Part shown: piece by piece, positions 1 to 11,150 of the stretch
How positions within the stretch are numbered: the first letter of the stretch is position 1
Layout: every line of letters begins with the position of its first letter
NCBI GenBank assembly: GCA_933207985.1
Contig: OW240913.1
Coordinates: 356,842,866 to 356,906,865 of the forward strand
From: Pelobates cultripes
Taxonomy: Eukaryota; Chordata; Amphibia; Anura; Pelobatidae
Direction: 5' to 3'
DNA length: 64,000 bases
Translations under genes and position numbers: made by a program
Notes under the pieces: model-generated
What the model was told of the DNA's origin: nothing
Seen by the model: the letters and a program-made list of their open reading frames with translations, nothing else
The model's database searches: none

Positions 1-570
1 TGGGTAGAACGCCATTTGCCTACACAATTCCTTGAATTTTTCATGTATTTATAGTGTAGATTTAATAGGTTTTATAAGACATTTGGGACGTTCTTTGATA
101 ACTCAAAAGCTAACTCAAAAGCATTAGACTTATAGCCAAATTACAGGCCAAAATTATAGCCAAATTACAGACCAACCAAAACATATAATGACCGAGCATG
201 TTCCTTATAATCTGTGATTCTGAATTCTGCCCTTTGTGTCAAGAAGAAAAATAGAAGATTCATGGGAAAAAATATGGTTGATAACTAGGGGATAAACAAG
301 TGGCCAGTAGAGGAAAAAAAAGGAAGAGCAGCACCTCCTGTTAGTTACGTTTTCTCACTTGATTTCTGAAAAAAAAAATGGTGGGCAAATACTCCAATCT
401 GTGTACTATAAAACCAAAAATGTATTAATGTATTTGACCATTACAATAATGTACCATTACAATTAATGTAACCTACAACATATAAAACATAAGCACTTTA
501 CAACATATAGATGTATTGCTTCCAAGTATTTCATAACACATGCATTCACACAAAATATGGCAGCACCTTA

Positions 571-902
571 CTATTTTTTTTTGTCCAACTGGAACTTACT
601 GCTACTGAATAGCCTTTCTAACAGAATTGTTTTCCCTTTAATGTTCTGTGTACAGCTATACATTTGTACATTTTTCTTGGATATCCTTGCACAGTCAGCC
701 AGAATACTGAGCTCACGCTGGAGTTCTGATAATGCCTGTAGACTCTTTTTCTGCACAGAGAGTTAGATACTTTCAAAGAGCTTTTTAAGTCACATTGAGT
801 TACTGGTTGAATGTCATCAGTTTGATTTGAATCTGTATAATGTATTTTGTTTCTGAATATCTCTTTAAAGAGATTGTCAGCTTCATAATTTTTCCATGAC
901 AT
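571..902 (-). pseudogene. Unidentified coding-like stretch with frame change, minus strand
   Basis: Two overlapping minus frames look protein-like. The upstream frame (from 902) begins MSWKNYEADNLFKEIFRNK. The downstream one (to 571) reads QKKSLQALSELQRELSILAD and ends at a stop. They are offset, and the switch falls at TAACTCTCTGTGCAG, which resembles a 3' splice site. This could be a decayed processed gene, an unrecognised exon or chance. I cannot assign a family. Confidence 0.2.
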
Positions 903-1191
903 TTAACTCTTCGCTAAGTAGCAAATTAAAATAGTTTTATCCTTTCGGTATCACTGCAATGTAAATATAGAAATTGTGCGGCATAGCCTTAATGATACTA
1001 TGAAGTTTTAATTCCTAAGAGACACCATGCTAATTTTAGGGTCAGCTCTGTAGCAGGTTTCAAGAGGCCTGAAACAAAATATTCAGATAGTTTTTCTCAA
1101 ATTCACAGGATTTTATCTATGATAAAATGATAATCACATAAAAGAAAAGGAACATAATATCGTAATACATTTCTACTATTTATTGTTTTAG

Positions 1192-1245
1192 CGATCAAAG
1201 CAGTGCAGAGCTCAGGGATACCGGGCTTAAGTGACGGGAAGAATG
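1192..1245 (+). CDS. Candidate upstream micro-exon of the + strand gene (phase 1-1)
   Basis: A 54-base open segment lies between a good acceptor (pyrimidine-rich run, then TTTTAG) and a donor reading ATG|GTGAG. Read in phase 1 it gives about 18 residues (IKAVQSSGIPGLSDGKN after a split codon) with no stop. Length divisible by three and phase 1 at both ends match every confirmed exon downstream. It is 20 kb from the next exon, which is plausible only because the gene has giant introns. It is supported by splice grammar alone; there is no strong homology, and a chance match is possible. Confidence 0.35.
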
Positions 1246-1609
1246 GTGAGACAGCAAATAGCTGTACAGTTTTGGGTCCGAAAGGGCAAATCTAAATATT
1301 TTCCCTTCCCGTAGGATTCTGAGTTCTGCAAATACCCGCATTGCTCCATAGAGAAGAAATGACAAGCTAACCAATCACATTTTCTCATGCAATATAATAT
1401 TGTGTCAGATTTTCTATATTTTTATCAGTTTTTTTGTCAAATCTTTTTTTTTTTATTATTATTTTCATGAGTTGAGTCAGGAATTTTTTTCTTTTTCTTT
1501 TTGGTTTTATTTTGCTTTTTTTGGGGGGCTGAAGAACAGAAGAATTAAAAGAAAGAAGACTTCTGATAGTAAATATATATATATATTTTTTAACAGGTAT
1601 TAGTTTAAT

Positions 1610-2560
1610 TGCCCCCACTATGATTAGGGTGAGAGGTATAGGTAGGGATAGGAGAACATGCCATTATTTTGGGAAGGGATGAACAATGGCAGGTACACAC
1701 ATTGTATAATTAATTAGAACACTCATTCACTGGACATGGAGACTAGAAGGGACACTAGGTCCTCCCTCCTGAATATGAATATGAAGGCTCCCACGTGCCA
1801 CCAATGGGTAGGGGCTGGGAGGAGGACATTAGGTCTGCCACTATAAAAATTATAAAAGCCCTGACCTGCTGACCATAAGCACGTCTCCTCCATTCATTTT
1901 TTTAAATAACTGCCACCCAATGTCCAGATATGGGAGCCGGAGGATGGACATTGATTTTTTTTAAAGACCTCACCTGAGGCCCACGGGTGGGGGCACTGGG
2001 GACAGAATGTTCCCTCAGTTATTTCACAGTCTACTTCCCTAGCAATGGCTGCCCAGTTGCTAGTTTTAAATGTTTAGTAGATATGCCCCAACATGAGGCA
2101 TGTTTATATGGGGGTTTTATTGACACCATAGCGTTTTTTTAAACTTTTTTAATGTTGTAGCAAGCTCTTTCCAGCCACCACAAAATTAACCCTCGAATCA
2201 CAGAGAATTTATAACTATTTGCCAACTGGCTTCTTGCAGGTAAATAGTTCATGTTTTTGTTTTTTAAAAGCATTTGAAGCATCCAGGCTTGAATTTGCAG
2301 CATTATGTCCGGATTCCAGCCACCTGTTGGCGTTTGGTCATGCTAAATACCTGTAAAAGTTCAGGCCTGTTCGAGCCCGGAATCCCAAAATCCAGACATT
2401 GTTACACAGTATGAGCAATGCCTGGATTATGCAGTCCATATGGCTCTGTATGCAATCGAACATTTTTGCCCCATTCTGTACAGGACCACTGTTTGTACGA
2501 GGACTCATCTGTCAAGATCAATTTCTGAAGTAATTGTTGTTCTGTTTTCATCCAATCATT
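1610..2560. other. Repeat-like intronic sequence of unknown class
   Basis: GC-richer than its surroundings, with words such as GGGAGGAGGACATTAGG, and phrases similar in style to 50330-50470 (GGTGGGTGGGGGCTC). It probably belongs to an interspersed family. No coding frame or terminal repeat could be recognised. Confidence 0.2.
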
Positions 2561-3083
2561 CTATGGTGTAAACAATATGAAAAACCCATGGGTCTAACAC
2601 TACCCTCCATTAAAACACCTATGACTGTATGTCCCCTATTCCCTTTCAGAAGGTTTCGACCTCCGGGCAGACCCATCACATATGGAGATATGTGCCTCTG
2701 AGCCCTCACCTCCGTATAACCCCTCTTCTTGGAAATACTGTTTGTCTTTGTTTTTGTCTCTGAGACATCTGATATAGTGTTTACAGTATCAGTTTTGCCT
2801 ACAGATTTGCTAGTCTATATATTAATGTGCTGTATTGCTTCTTACGAGAGGTCTTTTTTTTCAATGTATGTTTGCACGTTCCTACAGCACACTTTGCACT
2901 TGTGCACGATTAGCTCATTAATAGTAGTGGTGCTTCCACGTTACCTAAATTTGGCTTGCTTACATAAACAATAAATGTGTATTCCTGAGTTTATTTCTAT
3001 TCATAATTTCATATGTTTAAGAGATAGGTGCTTTCAGTGCTAACATTTTCATTAATAGATGCTTTGACTATGGTTAATTTTTA

Positions 3084-3573
3084 TTAAAGGACCACTATAG
3101 TGCCAGGAAAACATACTCGTTTTCCTGGCACGATAGCGAGGAAAAGGGTGAGGAAAAGGGTTAAACTTACCTTTATTCCTTACCTTTATTCCTTACCTTT
3201 ATTCCAGCGCTGGGCGGGGAGCTCTCCTCCTCCTCTCCGCCTCCGATCCTCCTCTTCGGCTGAATGCGCATGCGCGGCAGGAGCTGCGCGAGCATTCAGC
3301 CTGTCTCATAGGAAAGCATTCATAATGCTTTCCTATGGATGCTGGCGTCTTCTCACTGTGATTTTCACAGTGAGAAGCACGCAAACGCCTCTAGCGGCTG
3401 CCAATGAGACAGCCACTAGAGGCTTTAGAGGCTGGATTAACCCATTTATAAACATAGCAGTTTCTCTGAAACTGCTATGTTTATAAAAAAAAAAGGGTTA
3501 ATCCTAGAGGGACCTGGCACCCAGACCACTTCATTAAGCTGAAGTGGTCTAGGTGCCTAGAGTGGTCATTTAA
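3084..3573. mobile_element. TTAA-flanked miniature element, string of hairpins (copy 1)
   Basis: TTAA occurs at both ends, with termini AAAGGACCACTATAG and CTAGAGTGGTCATTTAA that are imperfect inverted repeats. Inside are about six consecutive short palindromes: near 3099-3130 (CCAGGAAAAC/GTTTTCCTGG), 3309-3337, 3349-3378, 3388-3424, 3440-3495 and 3525-3555. A 13-base unit (CTTACCTTTATTC) is repeated three times at about 3168-3205. TTAA target sites are known for piggyBac and Kolobok families; which one this is cannot be decided here. Confidence 0.75.
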
Positions 3574-3869
3574 GCACTAAACATACAATTCATATTTAGG
3601 TCATCCTTGGTTGCTTAAATACTATATTTATGTTGATAATATTGATATGTTTTGTACTATATCATTGAACAATAATGCATTTTTAGGTTTTCATTGGGTT
3701 TTGAATCTTGCGTTCAGTAATTGGATTTTATAAATTGAAAGAAACAAAGTTCTCAATAAATATAGCTAGCATGATGCAAAGTAATATTAGTAGTAGGATT
3801 TATAGATCACCAATATATTCTGTGACACTTTGTAATTATAGAAAGGTCATATTTAGAGGCGAAGAAGGC

Positions 3870-4030
3870 CCTGTTTAAACAGATGTACAATGTATGAGTA
3901 TTTGAGGCAGGTGGATATATATCGTTTGGTATCTTGCCCATAGATACTGGTGAAACAGTCTGACCGGGATTCGAACCTGTGACATTACCACTACTCTAAC
4001 CATCCAAGTAGGTAGGATGTATTTCATGTG
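3870..4030 (-). mobile_element. tRNA-derived SINE fragment
   Basis: On the minus strand the sequence contains a perfect RNA polymerase III box B (GGTTCGAATCC, at 3967-3977). A degraded box A-like stretch (TTAGAGTAGTGG) lies just upstream in that orientation. It does not fold as a complete tRNA and continues into non-tRNA sequence, so it is a SINE head and not a tRNA gene. Confidence 0.6.
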
Positions 4031-4084
4031 GGGTGTCAGTTTGCTGCTGTGGCTATTTTTACAATTTAGGCTAGATATGTCCCA

Positions 4085-4673
4085 CCTTTATTAAAATCCC
4101 CACATTTGCAAACATGTATAGGGAGAGGTATTAGCAGTAGAAAGAGGGAAGTGCTCATGCCATTGTACAGAACACTGGTGAGACCTCACTTGGAGTATTG
4201 TACACAGTACTGGAGACCGTATCTTCAGAAGGATATTGATACCTTAGAGAGGGTTCAGAGAAGGGCTACTAAACTGGTTCATGGATTGCAGGTCATGGAT
4301 TGCAGGATAAAACTTACCAGGAAAGGTTAAAGGATCTTAACATGTATAGCTTGGAGGAAAGACAAGACAGGGGGGATATGATAGAAACATTTAAATACAT
4401 AAAGGGAATCAACACAGTAAAGGAGGAGACTATATTTAAAAGAAGAAAACTACCACAACAAGAGGACATAGTCTTAAATTAGAGGGACAAAGGTTTAAAA
4501 ATAATATCAGGAAGTATTACTTTACTGAGAGAGTAGTGGATGCATGGAATAGCCTTCCAGCTGAAGTGGTAGAGGTTAACACAGTAAAGGAGTTTAAGCA
4601 TGCGTGGGATAGGCATAAGGCTATCCTAACTATAAGATAAGGCCAGGGACTAATGAAAGTATTTCGAAAATTG
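4085..4673 (+). mobile_element. CR1-type LINE, C-terminal part of reverse transcriptase
   Basis: From 4106 the + strand encodes LYRTLVRPHLEYCTQYW, LERVQRRATKLV and later ERLKDLNMYSLEERQDRGDM, then IETFKYIKG. After frame breaks it continues to WNSLPAEVVEVNTVKEFKHAW near 4545-4615. This is the conserved thumb and C-terminal end of CR1/L2 reverse transcriptases, copied from RNA by target-primed reverse transcription. The 5' part is missing, as is usual for LINEs. A small internal duplication (GGTTCATGGATTGCAGGTCATGGATTGCAGG) is present around 4277-4306. The 3' tail is separated by a hAT insertion and resumes at 6237. Confidence 0.85.
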
Positions 4674-4796
4674 GGCAGACTCAGTGGCGTACACATGACC
4701 CATGGGGCCCCGGTGCGGAAATTGATCCGTGGCGGCAGGCACCTGGTCGCAGGGGTTGCAGGGCTGCGACCCCGCGACCGAGGTATGCACACACAC

Positions 4797-4876
4797 TTAA
4801 CCCCTTAAGGACACATGACATGTGTGACATGTCATGATTCCCTTTTATTCCAGAAGTTTGGTCCTTAAGGGGTTAA
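4797..4876. mobile_element. Short TTAA palindromic element (copy 1)
   Basis: TTAA-CCCCTTAAGGACACATGACA ... TGGTCCTTAAGGGG-TTAA. Termini CCCCTTAAGGAC are near-perfect inverted repeats. The body includes ATTCCCTTTTATTCCAGAAG. Copies lie at 45259-45339 (opposite orientation) and 57332-57410. Confidence 0.8.
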
Positions 4877-5240
4877 AGGACCACTACAGACACCCAGATC
4901 ACATCAGCTCAATGAAGTGGTCTGGGTGCCAGGTCCCTCTAGTTTTAACCCTGCAGCTGAAAACATAGCCGTTTCAGAGAAACGGCTATGTTTCACTGAG
5001 GTTAATCCAGCCTCTGGTGGCTGTCTCATTGACAGCTGCTAGAGGAGCTTCCGCGATTCTCACTGTGAAAATCACAGTGAGAAGACACTGAACGTCCATA
5101 GGAAAGCATTGAGTAATGCTTTCCTATGGGCGGTTTAAATGCGCGCGCGCCTCTTGCCGCGCATGTGCATTCGGAGCTGAGAGGCGGAGGGATCCCCAGC
5201 GCCAAGGGAGTCCGACGCTGGAGAAAGGTAAATGCTAACT
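4873..5240. mobile_element. Truncated hairpin-string TTAA element (copy 2)
   Basis: It starts TTAAAGGACCACTACAG and carries the same hairpins as copy 1 in a related order: AGTGGTCTGGGTGCC stem, AAACGGCTATGTTT stem, a CTCACTGTGAAAATCACAGTGAG stem and an AGGAAAGCATT/AATGCTTTCCT stem. The far terminus is lost at the start of the CA array. Confidence 0.65.
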
Positions 5241-5805
5241 ACACACACACACACTCTCACGAACAGATGCATACACACTAGCTAACAGACACACACATTT
5301 ACTGACAGAGACACACTCAGTGACAGACATACATACACACTCACTTACAAAACATACACTTTCACTGACAAACACACACTCACTAACAGACATCAAACAC
5401 ACTCAGTAACAGACACACACAGTAACACACTCACTAGCAGACACACACCCAATAACAGACACACTCACTGACACACACACTAACACACACACACAAACAC
5501 TAACACACACTAACACAAACACACACTAACACAAACACACACTGACACATACATACAAACACTAACATACACACAAACACTAACACACAAACACACATAC
5601 ACACGCTAACACACACACTAACACACATACACTAACACAGAAGCACACAAACACACATACACACGCTAACACACACTAACACACACACACTAACACACAA
5701 GCACACAAACACACGCTAACACAAACACACTAACACACAAACACACTAACACACACACACACTAACACACACAAACACACTAACACACACACACTAACAC
5801 ATTTT
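5238..5805. repeat. CA / CTAACA-type tandem array
   Basis: A degenerate array of ACACACACTAACACA units with ACTGACA and ACATACACA variants, about 570 bases. It lies within hAT composite A. Confidence 0.9.
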
Positions 5806-5819
5806 TTTTTTAAATTTAA

Positions 5820-6110
5820 TCCCCCCAGCCTCCTTACCTTTTGGAGAGCTGAGGGGATTCCCTGGGGTCCAGTGGTGCTGCTGGGCGGGCTGGCTGTCTG
5901 GGTGGCCGGTGCGCGAGGGAGCACTTTCCCCTAAGTGCTTCCTCTTTAGCTCCCTCGCGCGCTGCATAGGGATGCCGGAAGATGACGTCATCTTCCGGCT
6001 CCGGTATCAGTGCGGTGCGCGAGGGAGCCGAAGAGGAAGCACTTAGGGGAAAGTGCTCCCTCGCGCACCGGCCACCTAGACAGCCAGCCTGCCCGCTGGG
6101 GTCAGCAGGG
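5820..6110. repeat. GC-rich foldback inside hAT composite A
   Basis: The left arm, from GCTGGCTGTCTGGGTGGCCG through GCTCCCTCGCGCG, is mirrored by the right arm, from CGGTGCGCGAGGGAGC through GGCCACCTAGACAGCCAGC. Arms are about 75-80 bases around a centre that itself holds GGAAGATGACGTCATCTTCC. The left flank carries CTTACCTTTT, a donor-like motif on the minus strand. Confidence 0.85.
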
Positions 6111-6236
6111 CCAGCCTCGGGGGGGCCCTGAGGTGGCCGCCTCCTGGGCCCCCCAGGGGAAGAGGCTGGCCCTGTTGGTACATACCGGGTCGCAGGGGTG
6201 ACCGGGCCCCCTGCGACCCTGGTATGTACGCCACTG

Positions 6237-6300
6237 GGCAGACTAGATGGGCTGAATGGTTCTTATCTGCTGTCATATTCTATGTTTCTATGTAACATCC
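6237..6300 (+). mobile_element. 3' tail of the split CR1 LINE
   Basis: The sequence resumes with GGCAGACTAGATGGGCTGAA and ends in ATTCTATGTTTCTATG. Two tandem copies of an ATTCTATG-like octamer are the hallmark 3' end of CR1 elements. The junction base order shows the LINE was intact here before the hAT element entered. Confidence 0.8.
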
Positions 6301-7085
6301 GTGCATGTATATATTGTTTTTCTGATGCGCCTACTGAATTCAGATGTCTTTTTTCAAAAATTATTTTTACAAAATCCATACACTTTAACAATAAACATTT
6401 TCGTTAACTTTAAAAACACAATCTATACATTTAATTTGCGTTTGTTTTCATGAGACGACTAAATGCTCATCCATTGAGTAGTTTGCACAGTTACCTCCTG
6501 CCCCTTGTTTGCATAAAACAACTTGTCTAATTTGCATATTCATGATACTGCCTGACATTTACAGCTTCTGCTTTGTGTTATTGTGAGTCATTTAAATCAG
6601 CTGTATTTATAACTTGACTACATTACAATATGTTTTATGGTAGCGAGTTTATTAACCTTAACTCTTTGTTAAAACGTCCACCTTTCTTTGTCGCTATGAA
6701 TACATAGGTAAACTTTCCAATTTAGATCCTTAGGGACCATTTCTTTCACATGTATCTGAGAGCTGTGTAAATGAGGTAAATGTAATTAGAGTGTAAGTTG
6801 GTGATAACTAGCAATGGATCAGATTGCTTTCTGAGAAATCTCTTTTCTTAGAAACCATTAAATGGCTGTTGATATTGTGGGTGGCAAAATGGATTAGTTT
6901 AACATAAAGGCAAACTCATCGATTGACTTTACCAGCTTATGATTATAAGAAAATTCTGAATATCTAAACAAGAACGCATTATATTATATACATTAGATTC
7001 AAAACCAGGCAACATGCAATTGCATCACCATTTTATAGTGAGTGTAAACACTAACAGGATTGTTTTCCTATGTTGGCAGTAAATT
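6301..7085. other. No recognisable feature
   Basis: AT-rich intronic sequence; I see no gene, terminal repeat or tandem array. Confidence 0.5.
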
Positions 7086-7410
7086 TGAAATTCCTTTAAA
7101 ATTTACTTTGAAATTCCTGACAATTTTCACTTTAGTGAATAATCTTGTAAGTCATTGCATTTTGCAAACATTTTAGAATGTACTACATACACTACTTTCA
7201 ACATATTCACAGGCTGAGTGCCAGGCAATAAATATATACCTTCAACATATGTTATAGAGTGGATACCAGACAACGAGCCTGCACCTTTAATATATGTTAT
7301 ATATAGTGTTTGTAGTGCATTCTAAAACGTTTGCAAAATGTAATGACAAGATTTTTAACCAAAGTGAAAATTGTCAGTAATTCAAAGTGAAATTTAAGTG
7401 AATTTAAAAT
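7085..7410. mobile_element. AT-rich foldback miniature element
   Basis: Left arm TGACAATTTTCACTTTAGTG ... TTTGCAAACATTTTAGAATG is mirrored by CATTCTAAAACGTTTGCAAA ... CCAAAGTGAAAATTGTCA. Arms are about 100 bases with moderate divergence. A shorter relative with CTCACTTTAGTGAAT lies at 58868-59005. Confidence 0.7.
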
Positions 7411-7484
7411 TAAATGCCTAAACAAACAATATACACATATTGATACAAACAAATAAACACATATTGATACAATAAGGAACTGAA

Positions 7485-8965
7485 AATTTTACCCGTGAGC
7501 TTACAATCTAAGAAGGTAGGGAAGGAGAGGGGTAGGTGATTGTGTAGTATTTAGCGGTACAGAAAAAACATTTTGGCAAAAAATTTCTAGGATACATTGA
7601 GATTTCTCTCATTTTCAAGTATGTCCTGGGCCTACAAAACATTGCATTGATACAAAAACAATATTAATACACAATATATACAAAATGTAACATAGAACAG
7701 GTAGGAAATATATACTCAATCATGACAGGTGCATTCTATTTTGAGATATGTAGAGAGGGATCTCTTAAAGGATTTTAGGCCTGGGGAAGATTTGAAAGTG
7801 TGCGGGAGGTCGTTCCATAATTGCGATGCTCTGTAGGAGAAGGAGGATCAGGCTGCTTTCTTTTTGTGTTGAGGTATACTAAATAAATTGCTGGTACTGG
7901 ATCGGAGGCTATAGGAGGCCGGAACAGCCGCGGAGAGCATTCTGCTCAGGTAGGGTGGGAGCTTCCCAGAAAAGCTCTTAAACACAGGGCTGGAAAGATG
8001 AAGTCTGGATTCCAATGACATCCAGTTTAGTTATTTTAGCATGTCCCAATGGTGGGTTATGTAATTACATTGTAGCACTTAATGGCAGAACGGGTTGTAC
8101 AATGTATTGAGCTTATAAATGTGGGTTTGTGGTGCAGGTGCATACACTACATCCCCATAATCAATGATTGGCATCAGGATTTGCTGTACAATCTTTTCCT
8201 TTACTGTAGCGCTTAGGCAGGATTTGTTTCTGTACAGGGCACCTAGTTTTAGATAAAGTTTTTCTATGTGCAGGCCAAAAGATAGATTGGGGTCTAACAA
8301 CATACCCAAATATTTGAAAGAATGGACTGTGGTCAGTGTGCTCTTTGATTTTGTTTTGATGGATAGATGGTAATTGTGTAATTTGTGTAATTTAGGTACT
8401 GTTCCAAAGATCATTGTGACAGTTTTGTCAGTGTTTAGGAAGAGTTTGTTTTTTGTGATCCACGTTTCTACCTCTATGAACTGGTGTTGGAGCACAGCCT
8501 CAAGCTGCGGTAGATTGAATTCGCTTGCGTAGATTACAGTGTCGCCTGCATACATGTGTAAATTTGAGGATTTGCAGACATTAGGCAGATCATTTATAAA
8601 TAATGTGAATAGTAGGGGGCAGAGAATGCTACCTTGGGGAACACCACACGTGACTGGGAGAGGGAGGGAGTCACTGTCAGTAATGGACACATATTGTGAT
8701 CGATCCGATACATATGATCAAGACCAGGTTAGCAGACGATCACCAATACCTGAGTTTTTAAGTTTGTGCAGTAGAATGGTCTACTGTGTCAAAGGCCTTG
8801 GCCATATCAAGGAAAATAGCTCCAGTTAGGTCTCCTTGTTCCATGCCAGTTTGGATGTCATTGCAAACTTTTAAGAGGGCAGTTGTAGTGGAGTGATTTG
8901 GGCAAAAACCTGATTGATCAGGGAGCTTGTTTGATTGTTGGTAATATTCACATAGGTGCATATGG
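7485..8965 (-). mobile_element. L2/Rex-type LINE reverse transcriptase, degenerate
   Basis: Read on the minus strand, the 8758-8961 frame encodes QSGFCPNHSTTTALLKVCND and then IFLDMAKAFDTVDH (RT motifs 2-3). The 8079-8690 frame encodes GVPQGSILCPLLFTLFINDL, then YAGDTVIYAS, KYLGMLLDPNLSF and a thumb region. This order is that of a non-LTR reverse transcriptase. The catalytic YADD box reads YAGD, so the first aspartate of the pair is lost, and the two frames are not continuous. It is inactive. The 3' side near 7495 has GAGCTTACAATCTAAG, a phrase shared with other LINE tails in the window. Confidence 0.85.
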
Positions 8966-9576
8966 ACGCATTTATGTTATTTATATATGTCTGGAGAAAT
9001 ATCATATTTATATAATGCACAAAAATATATTTACCTAATTTGTTCTTGGTATGTTTCAGAAATTATTAGACACAGTGCTGTCAGTATTACTTTTACAGAA
9101 AACAAAAATAATATGCATTTATAGTGAAGGGTGTGTGTGTGTGACTGTCCCTTTTAAAACAAAGCCTCAGACTTATGTTTTCCCATCTATACGTGATGGC
9201 AAATTTGGCGTCCTATTCACAGACTATTTGACATTCACCACAGACCTTTGGTATCAGTGCTCCAAAAACCTCAGGAATTATCTTATCTGTCTTTACAGGT
9301 TCTGACGGGCTTATTGTTACCTTGCATCACCAAACATTTTATTTCTCTTGCTCATGATATATTGCAGATCTGAGATTTACTATATATGACAGAATGCTTA
9401 GAGCAGCTCTTACTTCACTGTTTGTTTCTGAAAATCTTCGCTATCAGCATTTTTTGCTTTTCATCTTGAGAAGGCTGTACATCAACCGTAAAAGCAAGGT
9501 TTTGTGCAACTTTTATTTATGTGAGATGTTCACAGATACAATGTATTATGTTATTTATTACCTACTGTTTTCTGTC

Positions 9577-9640
9577 TATCTATCTATCATTGGTCGGTCT
9601 GTCTATCTGTTTGTCTGTCTGTTATCTATTCCACATTGCC
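9577..9640. repeat. CTAT / CTGT microsatellite
   Basis: Interrupted tetranucleotide run of TCTATCTATCTATC followed by CTGTCTGT units. Confidence 0.8.
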
Positions 9641-9824
9641 AAATTTTAGGAGTGCGTTAGCCCAGTTTTTCGTGAAATTCTTCCCAAACATTTTCACAAA
9701 AACTGAACTGTGGCATCCATTGACTCTTTGAAACATAAAATCTACACCGAGATTGGTCCTTTAATGTACTATGTCATGTGCAGTATGCCCAATTGAAATC
9801 ACCTATTTGCTCACATATTTGACT

Positions 9825-10280
9825 TAATTTAAAGGAAATACTATATTTTTAATACAATAAACCTTTCATCAAGTTTTGAAAGTAAATAGATTTTGTATTA
9901 AATTAAGTAAATGTAAAAAGAAAGAGAACTCCATCCCTACTTTTTGTATATGACAAAATCATTCAGCCATATACATGCACGTTCGGTCCGACAGTGTTGG
10001 AAAACCGACACTTAGTCTCTATGGTTTTCCCTGCTTCTGTGCAGGAAGTGAAGCTAGAAAGACCATAGAGACTAACTGTAATTTAAAAATAAAAAAGCTG
10101 TCGGACCAAACATGCATGTATATGACCAAGGATCCTGTTATAGGATGGGATGTGTTTTAAAAAAAATGTTTTACTTATACTTCATTTTAAAAACTCTATT
10201 TCATTTCAAAACATGATGAAAGGATTATTATATTAAAACATAGCGTTGAGAAGACAGTTGTCCTATAATATTTTAAGCTA
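9825..10280. mobile_element. Foldback miniature element with TTAA-like ends
   Basis: Outer arms: ATACAATAAACCTTTCATCA and AAAACATGATGAAAGGATTA. Inner arms around 9968-10120: ATATACATGCACGTTCGGTCCGAC versus GTCGGACCAAACATGCATGTATAT, plus TCTCTATGGT and ACCATAGAGA. No coding content. Confidence 0.6.
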
Positions 10281-10395
10281 AGCTTTTCAAGTGTTTTTTC
10301 ACAATATCAAAAAATATATTATGTACTAATCCGCCACAACATTAAAACCAGGGGTCAAGTCCTGGGGAAAAAGGTGTGGGAACTCATCCAAGATT

Positions 10396-10412
10396 CCCCC
10401 CCCCCCCCCCCT
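10396..10412. repeat. Poly-C run
   Basis: An uninterrupted tract of about 15 cytosines followed by a T-run. Prone to length error in assembly. Confidence 0.8.
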
Positions 10413-10444
10413 TTGTTTTTTTTAAATTACACCCTATGCATATA

Positions 10445-11150
10445 GTGCAGTGCAGGGTGTGTATAATGAAGGTAGTGTGTTTGTAGTGAATGCAGAGTAT
10501 GAATAATAAATGTAGTGTGTTTGCAGTGAGTGCAGTGTGAATAATAATTGTAGTGTATTTGTAGTGAGTGCAGAGTGTGTATAATGAATGCAGTGTGTTT
10601 TTAGTGAGTGCAGAGTGTGTATAATGAATGCAGTGTGTTTTTAGTGAGTGCGGAGTGTGTATAATGAATGAATGTAGTGTATTTGTAGTGAGTGCAGTGT
10701 GTATAACAAATGTAGTGTATTTGTAGTGAGTGCAGTGTGTATAATAAATGTAGTGTGTTTGTAGTGAGTGCAGTGTGTATAGTGAATGCAGTGTGTATAG
10801 TGAATGTAGTGTTTTGTAGTGAGTGCAGTGTGTATAATGAATGCAGAGTGTGTATAGTGAATGTAGTGTGTTTGTAGTAAGTGCAGAGTGTGTATAATGA
10901 ATGTAGTGTGTTTGTAGTAAGTGCAAATTGTGTATAATGAATTTAGTGTGTTTGTAGTGAGTGCAGAGTGTGTACAATGAATGCAGTGTGTGTAGTGTGT
11001 TTGTAGTGAATGCAGAGTGTGTATAGTGAATAGTGTGTAGTGAGTGCAGAATGTGTATAATGAATGCAGAGTGTGTATAGTGAATGCAGAGGGTGTATAG
11101 TGAATGTAGTGTGTTTGTAGTGAGTGAAGAGTGTGTATAATGAATGCAGC
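10445..11150. repeat. Minisatellite, about 40-bp unit (GCAGAGTGTGTATAATGAATG type)
   Basis: About 17 degenerate copies of a unit combining TGTAGTGTGTTTGTAGTGAG with TGCAGAGTGTGTATAATGAA. The open minus frames here are artefacts of the repeat. Confidence 0.9.

Larger units (their letters stand above)
4682..6236. mobile_element. Non-autonomous hAT composite A (1555 bp) with 8-bp TSD
   Basis: Terminal inverted repeats CAGTGGCGTAC and GTACGCCACTG are flanked by a perfect 8-bp duplication, GGCAGACT (4674-4681 and 6237-6244), inside the CR1 LINE. An 8-bp duplication and a CAGTGGCG start are typical of hAT transposons. There is no transposase frame. Cargo in order: a GC-rich inverted motif, a 78-bp TTAA element, a truncated hairpin-string TTAA element, a 570-bp CA/CTAACA array and a 290-bp GC-rich foldback. 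Confidence 0.9.

Noticed and set aside
3961..3980. Possible tRNA gene from a perfect box B
   Set aside because: No cloverleaf can be completed and box A is decayed; fits a SINE head.
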